5,502 nucleotides of DNA from positions 1 through 5,502 of the forward strand of contig JAUUYW010000243.1 in the NCBI GenBank assembly GCA_030590265.1, read 5' to 3'. The DNA comes from Candidatus Krumholzibacteriia bacterium. Lineage in GTDB: Bacteria; Krumholzibacteriota; Krumholzibacteriia; LZORAL124-64-63. The translations under genes were made by a program, and so were the position numbers. This document shows positions 1 to 3,886 of the stretch, piece after piece. The notes under the pieces are model-generated. The model did not search any database. It had not been told where the DNA came from and saw nothing but the letters and a program-made list of their open reading frames with translations. Every line of letters starts with the position of its first letter. Position 1 is the first letter of the stretch.

Positions 1-38
1 GAGGTGGACGAGTTCATTTCATCGCAATGGAAGTAGAT
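1..38. other. Sequence downstream of cheX, nothing assignable
   Basis: The 38 bases beyond the cheX stop contain no terminator-like hairpin plus T-run. A minus-strand ATG at 15-17 opens a frame to the window edge but lacks a Shine-Dalgarno. Whether the operon continues past the window cannot be told. Confidence 0.5.
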
Positions 39-506
39 TCAGGATGCTTCCCAGGTAACGTAGAATCCTGAGCCGTCGATTTCGAACAGGAATTCCTGAG
101 AATTTTCCCATTCCTTGTGGGCCACCGCATCGCTGATCACGCGGCACTCGGGCAATCCCAATTCAAAGGATTCGCCATCGGGCATCAGGTTGGTTAGCAA
201 ACTGCCGGCCAGGGTATTGGCCACCTCGCTGAGCACGTCCATCACTTCAAACTCATCATCATCCATATTGAAATCGCGCATCATCATGGCCTCGGCAAGG
301 TGCAGGGCGAGATCTTGGGGCACAACCAAACCCACCATGGCCGGGGATGGTTTGTATATGGGAAGACGGGTAAAAAAGACGGTCACACCCTTGCCGGGTG
401 CGTTCTCGGGTTGCCCTGGGTCGGTTTCCATAAAAGCCATGGACTCAAATACTTCGGCAACAGCCTTGCTCATGGCCTCGGCCACGTTGCTGGTTGCTAA
501 CTCCAT
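39..506 (-). CDS. cheX: CheX-like protein, candidate CheY-P phosphatase
   Basis: A 155-residue cytoplasmic protein of the CheC/CheX/FliY family, which dephosphorylates CheY-P. The family's active-site pattern is present once: Asp90, Glu94, Asn97 (DVLSEVAN) and Pro119, matching D/S-x3-E-x2-N followed by Pro about 22 residues on. CheC and FliY usually carry two such motifs and CheX one. The N-terminal stretch NVAEAMSKAVAEVFESMAF looks like the first CheX helix without active residues, so CheX fits best. The start is ATG at 506, 4 bp after the cheY stop, with GAAGGA about 10 nt upstream. A TTG at 557 would add 17 residues overlapping cheY, and the added sequence does not look like family sequence. 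It is the last recognisable gene of the run and ends in TGA. Its position suggests the adjacent CheY-like protein as substrate. Confidence 0.87.
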   Translation of the reverse strand: MELATSNVAEAMSKAVAEVFESMAFMETDPGQPENAPGKGVTVFFTRLPIYKPSPAMVGLVVPQDLALHLAEAMMMRDFNMDDDEFEVMDVLSEVANTLAGSLLTNLMPDGESFELGLPECRVISDAVAHKEWENSQEFLFEIDGSGFYVTWEAS

Positions 507-510
507 CTTT

Positions 511-894
511 TTACCATCCTTCAGAGGTTGTGAGCACGGCCTCCAGGCCTTCGGCAATTTTCATGGGATTGACCGGCTTGCGCAAGACAACTTTGGCACC
601 CAGATCCATCAGTTCCTGCTTGCGTGCTTCGTTGCCGCTGCTGGTGACAACCATCACCGGCAAACCGTTCAACTTGGGACTGGCGCTGACCCGACGAATC
701 AACTCGCGGCCATCAAGAACCGGCATATTCAGGTCGGTGACCAGCAAGTCCACGCCGCCATCCTTCAGCAGCTTCAGGGCTTCTTGTCCATTGACCGCCT
801 CGATGAATTCCACATCTTCACTGATGGAAATTTCCAAACATTGTTTGATGAACATCCGGGCGGTTCCGGAATCATCAGCTATAAGAATTTTCAT
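511..894 (-). CDS. cheY: Single-domain CheY-like response regulator
   Basis: A 127-residue stand-alone receiver, the usual length of CheY, which would take phosphate from CheA and act on the flagellar switch or on another partner. It has acidic pair Asp7/Asp8, phospho-acceptor Asp54 in TDLNMP, switch residue Thr84 in VVTS and Lys106 in RKP, so phosphorylation chemistry should be intact. The position matching enteric CheY Tyr106 is Val103 here, so the aromatic switch residue used for FliM binding in enterics is absent. The ATG start at 894 overlaps the HDOD stop by one base, with AGGAG 8 nt upstream, indicating translational coupling. The cheX-like gene follows after 4 bp. It may be the motility CheY, or a phosphate-sink or accessory receiver partnered with HDOD or CheX; sequence alone does not decide, so the symbol is by family. 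Confidence 0.9.
   Translation of the reverse strand: MKILIADDSGTARMFIKQCLEISISEDVEFIEAVNGQEALKLLKDGGVDLLVTDLNMPVLDGRELIRRVSASPKLNGLPVMVVTSSGNEARKQELMDLGAKVVLRKPVNPMKIAEGLEAVLTTSEGW
517..522 (-). promoter_or_regulatory. Shine-Dalgarno of cheX (GAAGGA) supporting ATG 506
   Basis: GAAGGA inside the end of cheY is 10 nt from ATG 506. The spacing is slightly long but usable, and it favours ATG 506 over the TTG at 557. Confidence 0.6.
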
Positions 895-1778
895 TATTCC
901 GTCTCCTGGACTGTTCCAAACAAAGCTTCGGCGGTTGCGTTGAAATCGATCTGAACATCCAAGGCCAATCCATCGAGGGCGTTGGTATCCAGCTTCACAT
1001 ACTCTTCGTACCTCACGTCAAATTTGTATTGCAGGTCGTCCATTCCGGTGCCGACTCCCTGCATCATGGCCAGGGTATCGGCCAAATGAATGACGTAGGC
1101 CATGGCCCTGAATTCTTCTGAAGCCTCAGCAGGCTGATGGTGGTGCTCGATACCTGCAATCAGGCTTTCCGGCATTTTCCAGTGACGAGCCAGCCGGTAG
1201 CCCACTTCGCAATGGTCCGTGCCCATGACCTCCCGTTCGGCACCCAGGTGATCAGGTTCTGTTTCGGGTCCGCATTTTTCCATTATTTTCGGCACCAGAT
1301 CAACCATGAAATCAGAGATGACAGCCTTGCCGATGTCGTGCAAAAGCCCGGCGGTGAAAGCAACACCTCTGTCCACCAAACCATCCGTATGACGGGCCAA
1401 CTCCCGTGCTGCAATGGCCACCCAGAGACAATGCCTGCCGAGCATTCCCCGGTCGCCGTGATACCCGGCTAATTCGGCGTTGAAAGTTTCCCCACCGGCT
1501 GAAGCCAAGGCAATGCCGATGACCTTGGTATCTCCCAGAAAAGCCACTGCCTGATGCACCGACTCCATTTCCCGTCTCAATCCCATGGCCGCCGAGTTCA
1601 CCACTTTCAGAACATTGACAGTCAGGGCTGAATCATTTTCGATAACCCGCACTATGTCGGGAATTTCGTACTGTCCGCTGCCCAATACATCGAGCAGTTG
1701 ACTGGCCCCGGGCGAAAGGGCGGGAACACTTTTCACCGACTCCAGGATCTCTTCAGAATTGATTGTGACCGTTGCCAA
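894..1778 (-). CDS. HDOD-domain protein with intact HD metal-binding residues
   Basis: This 294-residue cytoplasmic protein belongs to the HDOD (HD-related output domain) family. HDOD proteins accompany many signalling operons, but their biochemical activity is mostly unsettled. The N-terminal signature VPALSPGASQLLDVL (18-32) is followed by an asymmetric helical region containing VLKVVNSAAMGLRRE (56-70). The HD-type core shows His116, His147-Asp148 in LLHDIGK, His189 in TDHCEVG, a HHH run at 212-214 and Asp234, so the H...HD...D metal ligands are present rather than degenerate. No receiver, GGDEF or other fused domain is visible. The start is TTG at 1778, since an in-frame stop (the cheD TGA) lies only 12 bp upstream and no ATG or GTG intervenes; a very strong Shine-Dalgarno sits 5 nt before it. 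The stop overlaps the cheY start (TAATG). Its place between adaptation genes and cheY suggests a role in chemotaxis output or a second-messenger link; that is inference. Confidence 0.9.
   Translation of the reverse strand: MATVTINSEEILESVKSVPALSPGASQLLDVLGSGQYEIPDIVRVIENDSALTVNVLKVVNSAAMGLRREMESVHQAVAFLGDTKVIGIALASAGGETFNAELAGYHGDRGMLGRHCLWVAIAARELARHTDGLVDRGVAFTAGLLHDIGKAVISDFMVDLVPKIMEKCGPETEPDHLGAEREVMGTDHCEVGYRLARHWKMPESLIAGIEHHHQPAEASEEFRAMAYVIHLADTLAMMQGVGTGMDDLQYKFDVRYEEYVKLDTNALDGLALDVQIDFNATAEALFGTVQETE
903..907 (-). promoter_or_regulatory. Shine-Dalgarno of cheY (AGGAG)
   Basis: AGGAG lies inside the last HDOD codons with 8-nt spacing to ATG 894, where the stop and start share one base (TAATG), a typical coupling arrangement. 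Confidence 0.8.
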
Positions 1779-1783
1779 GTGCC

Positions 1784-1793
1784 CACCCCCTCA
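1784..1793 (-). promoter_or_regulatory. Extended Shine-Dalgarno of the HDOD gene containing the cheD stop
   Basis: TGAGGGGGTG can pair over ten positions with a standard anti-Shine-Dalgarno (3'-AUUCCUCCAC), using two G-U wobbles, and sits 5 nt before TTG 1778. The first three bases are the cheD stop codon. This strong site may offset the weak TTG start. Confidence 0.75.
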
Positions 1794-2279
1794 AATTTTT
1801 GCGGGCTCTCGCCCGGGTGAAGTGATGATTACTTTTCCGTCATCCATGTTAACGGAAACTGTCCGGCTGATGGATCCACCCACATCTTCAGCCACCGCCC
1901 CCATGCGTTGCCCCCACAAACCCTTCTTGATGGCCAGCACATTGCGTTTGCCAATGTTGAAAGTATTGTTTTTGTCCATCACATTGGCCCCACCAGTCAT
2001 CTTGACAATGACCTTGCGCAAATTGGCCGCCGCCCCCGACGACTGCATCAGTTCCAACAAGGCGGGTATGGCGGTGTCGGCAAAATATCCTGGCAATTTT
2101 TGAGCACGTTCCTGATGAACCTTCGATTCCGGCAAAGCCACATGGACCATTCCCACTGTTCGAGTGGCCGGATCAAGCATGACAATGGCTACACAAGAAC
2201 CCAAGGCATGGGTTTTGATGGTGTCCCCAGGCTTGTTTATTATTCCGAACTCGCCGATGCCAAGAGTTACGTCACTCAA
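1791..2279 (-). CDS. cheD: CheD, chemoreceptor glutamine deamidase
   Basis: CheD deamidates specific receptor glutamines to glutamates, preparing methylation sites; in some species it also binds CheC-family phosphatases. The 162-residue protein carries the family's catalytic set: Thr23, Cys29 in LGSC and His46 in VHVALPES. Their spacing (6 and 17 residues) equals that of Thermotoga CheD Thr21/Cys27/His44. The conserved C-terminal half contains MTGGANVMD and NNTFNIGKRN. The start chosen is TTG at 2279, forming a TTGA overlap with the cheB stop, with AGAGGA 6 nt upstream. A longer reading from TTG at 2306 would add nine residues, overlap cheB by 31 nt and has no Shine-Dalgarno. The gene ends in TGA, 12 bp and in frame with the following HDOD gene. 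No cheC is visible; the CheX-like gene downstream is the only CheC-family member in the window. Confidence 0.95.
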   Translation of the reverse strand: MSDVTLGIGEFGIINKPGDTIKTHALGSCVAIVMLDPATRTVGMVHVALPESKVHQERAQKLPGYFADTAIPALLELMQSSGAAANLRKVIVKMTGGANVMDKNNTFNIGKRNVLAIKKGLWGQRMGAVAEDVGGSISRTVSVNMDDGKVIITSPGREPAKI

Positions 2280-3337
2280 ACCAATTCCTCTTTTTTGCTG
2301 AGCCAATTCATCACCGTGGCGGCAATATTTTCCAGAGAGACCAGACGTTCCGCCGCTCCCAGTTCCCAGGCCACCTTGGGCATGCCAAAAACAACACTTG
2401 AGGCTTCATCCTGGGCCATGGTTCGGGCACCAGCTTCACGCATGGCCTTCAAACCCCGGGCTCCATCCCCACCCATCCCTGTCAGTATGATTCCCACGGC
2501 CTGTTTGCCCAAAGCCGAGGCTGCCGAATTCATCAAAACCTCCACCGATGGCCGGTGGCCGTTGACCTTCTCCCCTGACCGGCAAACCACTTTGAAACGG
2601 CCTCCGGAACGAACAACACTCATTTGGTGGTCACCCGGTGCAATGAGAATGCGACCGGGAATAATCCAATCTCCATCTTCAGCTTCCTTCACCTGCATGG
2701 GCACCAGATCATTGAGCCGTTCGGCAAAAAGTTTGGTGAACCCGGCCGGCATATGCTGCACGATCACAACTCCTGGAGCGGTGGCTGGAAAACGCTCCAC
2801 CACATCCTTGATGGCTTCGGTTCCACCGGTGGAAGCACCAATGACAATCACCTGATTGGAGCCGGTCACCAGAGGACGCTCCTGGGCCGGTTTCACTCCG
2901 GTCACCGGTTTGCGCCCCTTCCAATGGGAGACATTGGCAGTGGAAGCAATCTTAACCTTGGTGATCAACTGAGCCATCATGCTCTGCAAACCGTTGGCCA
3001 AATCGCTTTTGGGTTTGGTGACAAAATCAACCGCCCCGGCACCCAGAGCTTCCAGGGTGATGCGTTGACCACGCTCAGTTAGAGCGCTGACCATAACCAC
3101 GGGAAGAGGAAACTGTGGCATCAGTTGCCGCAAAAATTCCACCCCATCCATCTTGGGCATTTCAACGTCCAGGGTCAGAACATCCGGCTTCAGTTTTATG
3201 ATTTTATCCCGGGCGTTGAAAGGGTCCGTGGCAGTCCCCACTACCTCGATGGCAGGATCGGAATTCAACCCCGTAGCCAGGATTTCCCGGACCAGGGCCG
3301 AATCATCAACCACCAGGACTCTAATTGCTTTTGCCAC
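2276..3337 (-). CDS. cheB: CheB, receptor methylesterase/glutamine deamidase response regulator
   Basis: CheB removes methyl groups from receptor glutamates once its receiver domain is phosphorylated by CheA, giving adaptation. The 353-residue protein has a receiver domain at about 5-122, with acidic pair Asp11/Asp12, phospho-acceptor Asp57 in TLDVEMP and Lys108 in TKP. A linker at about 130-160 is followed by the methylesterase domain at about 161-347. The catalytic triad is Ser169 (GASTGG), His195 (VQHMP) and Asp291 (GMGGDG), each offset by exactly five from the Salmonella CheB triad (164/190/286). The start is GTG at 3337 because AAGGA lies 7 nt upstream. A TTG at 3343 adds two residues but would sit one base after that Shine-Dalgarno. 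The stop overlaps the cheD start by 4 nt. Length and motifs are normal, and the protein looks fully active. Confidence 0.97.
   Translation of the reverse strand: MAKAIRVLVVDDSALVREILATGLNSDPAIEVVGTATDPFNARDKIIKLKPDVLTLDVEMPKMDGVEFLRQLMPQFPLPVVMVSALTERGQRITLEALGAGAVDFVTKPKSDLANGLQSMMAQLITKVKIASTANVSHWKGRKPVTGVKPAQERPLVTGSNQVIVIGASTGGTEAIKDVVERFPATAPGVVIVQHMPAGFTKLFAERLNDLVPMQVKEAEDGDWIIPGRILIAPGDHQMSVVRSGGRFKVVCRSGEKVNGHRPSVEVLMNSAASALGKQAVGIILTGMGGDGARGLKAMREAGARTMAQDEASSVVFGMPKVAWELGAAERLVSLENIAATVMNWLSKKEELV
2286..2291 (-). promoter_or_regulatory. Shine-Dalgarno of cheD (AGAGGA) deciding the TTG start
   Basis: AGAGGA, inside the last cheB codons, is 6 nt from TTG 2279. It selects the 4-nt TTGA overlap start over the TTG at 2306 and implies coupling of cheD translation to cheB. 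Confidence 0.8.
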
Positions 3338-3344
3338 GATCAAT

Positions 3345-3351
3345 TCCTTCC
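3345..3351 (-). promoter_or_regulatory. Shine-Dalgarno of cheB (GGAAGGA) deciding the GTG start
   Basis: AAGGA at 3345-3349 is 7 nt from GTG 3337 but only one nucleotide from TTG 3343, so GTG is the better start. Confidence 0.75.
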
Positions 3352-3373
3352 ACCCAAAAACTAAAATTTCTAT

Positions 3374-3868
3374 CTAATTGATATTCAAAAGACGCACCAG
3401 ATCCAACAGGACCGTGACATGTTCGCCTTCGCGCCCCAATCCGGTGATGTATGTTCCATCGGTAGAGGCCACGCCGCCCTGGGGCGGTGGTGATATTTTT
3501 TCTTCAGGAATCACCCTGACTTCGTTGACCCGATCGACAATCATGCCGATGGTTGATGTCTCCAGGGTTACGACCACCACGCAGGTGCGGTCGTCGTATT
3601 GGCCTTCGGGCATTCCGAATCGCAAACGAACATCAATCACCGGGATCACGTTGCCACGCAGATTGATCATGCCTTTGACGAAGTGTGGTACATCCGGCAC
3701 CACTGCAATGTCTTGCAAACCAACGATTTCGGTCACGTGCATGATGTCGACGCCATAATCCTGACCGTCGAGTTCAAAGGTCATGAAACGATCCTTCTGG
3801 GCGTCCTCGTAATAATCGTCCTCCAGCTCATCGTCCATTTCCATTGCATATTCGAGTTCCTGAGTCAC
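3374..3868 (-). CDS. cheW: CheW coupling protein with acidic N-terminal extension
   Basis: CheW is the cytoplasmic adaptor linking CheA to chemoreceptors. The 164-residue protein has one CheW domain from about residue 27 to the end. It includes FELDGQDYGVDI near 31-42 and the hallmark NLRGNVIPVIDVR at 69-81; Arg71 corresponds to the receptor-binding arginine of enteric CheW. Residues 1-28 form an unusual acidic tail with 12 Asp/Glu, nine of them within residues 10-22. The start chosen is GTG at 3868, preceded by GGAGG with 6-nt spacing; no other start codon lies between it and the cheA stop in this frame. An internal ATG at 3784 (Met29) also has a good Shine-Dalgarno and would give a 136-residue form close to the usual start of the CheW fold. 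The gene sits 18 bp after cheA and ends in TAG, 36 bp before the chosen cheB start. Confidence 0.96.
   Translation of the reverse strand: MTQELEYAMEMDDELEDDYYEDAQKDRFMTFELDGQDYGVDIMHVTEIVGLQDIAVVPDVPHFVKGMINLRGNVIPVIDVRLRFGMPEGQYDDRTCVVVVTLETSTIGMIVDRVNEVRVIPEEKISPPPQGGVASTDGTYITGLGREGEHVTVLLDLVRLLNIN
3792..3798 (-). promoter_or_regulatory. Possible internal ribosome binding site in cheW (AGAAGGA)
   Basis: AGAAGGA lies 7 nt before the in-frame ATG at 3784 (Met29). Initiation there would produce a 136-residue CheW lacking the acidic tail. The bases also encode Gln-Lys-Asp, so the site could be coincidental. Confidence 0.4.
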
Positions 3869-3874
3869 GTTCGT

Positions 3875-3879
3875 CCTCC
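3875..3879 (-). promoter_or_regulatory. Shine-Dalgarno of cheW (GGAGG) supporting the GTG start
   Basis: GGAGG lies in the 18-bp cheA-cheW gap with 6-nt spacing to GTG 3868. It is a consensus-quality site and argues for independent initiation of cheW. Confidence 0.85.
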
Positions 3880-3886
3880 GGTTTTC

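Noticed and set aside
1..17. Possible start of a further minus-strand gene at ATG 17
   Set aside because: Only five complete codons are visible and no Shine-Dalgarno precedes it.
507..557. Longer cheX reading from TTG 557
   Set aside because: It would overlap cheY by 47 nt and add 17 residues that do not resemble the family; ATG 506 has its own Shine-Dalgarno right after cheY.
115..954. Plus-strand open frame of 279 codons antisense to cheX and cheY
   Set aside because: It lies opposite two genes with intact active-site motifs, and its translation is Ser/Thr/Arg-rich with no recognisable family.
2280..2306. Longer cheD reading from TTG 2306
   Set aside because: There is no Shine-Dalgarno upstream, whereas TTG 2279 has AGAGGA at 6 nt and a classic 4-nt stop/start overlap.
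3338..3343. cheB start at TTG 3343
   Set aside because: Only one base separates it from AAGGA; GTG 3337 has correct spacing. The difference is two residues.
3338..3373. Internal promoter or terminator in the cheW-cheB gap
   Set aside because: The 36 bp are A/T-rich but show no hairpin, and the gap is too short and featureless for a convincing promoter.
3474..3487. GC-rich palindrome CCGCCC-TG-GGGCGG inside cheW
   Set aside because: It encodes Pro-Pro-Gln-Gly-Gly within the CheW fold, has no T-run, and sits mid-gene. It is best explained by codon composition, not a terminator or operator.
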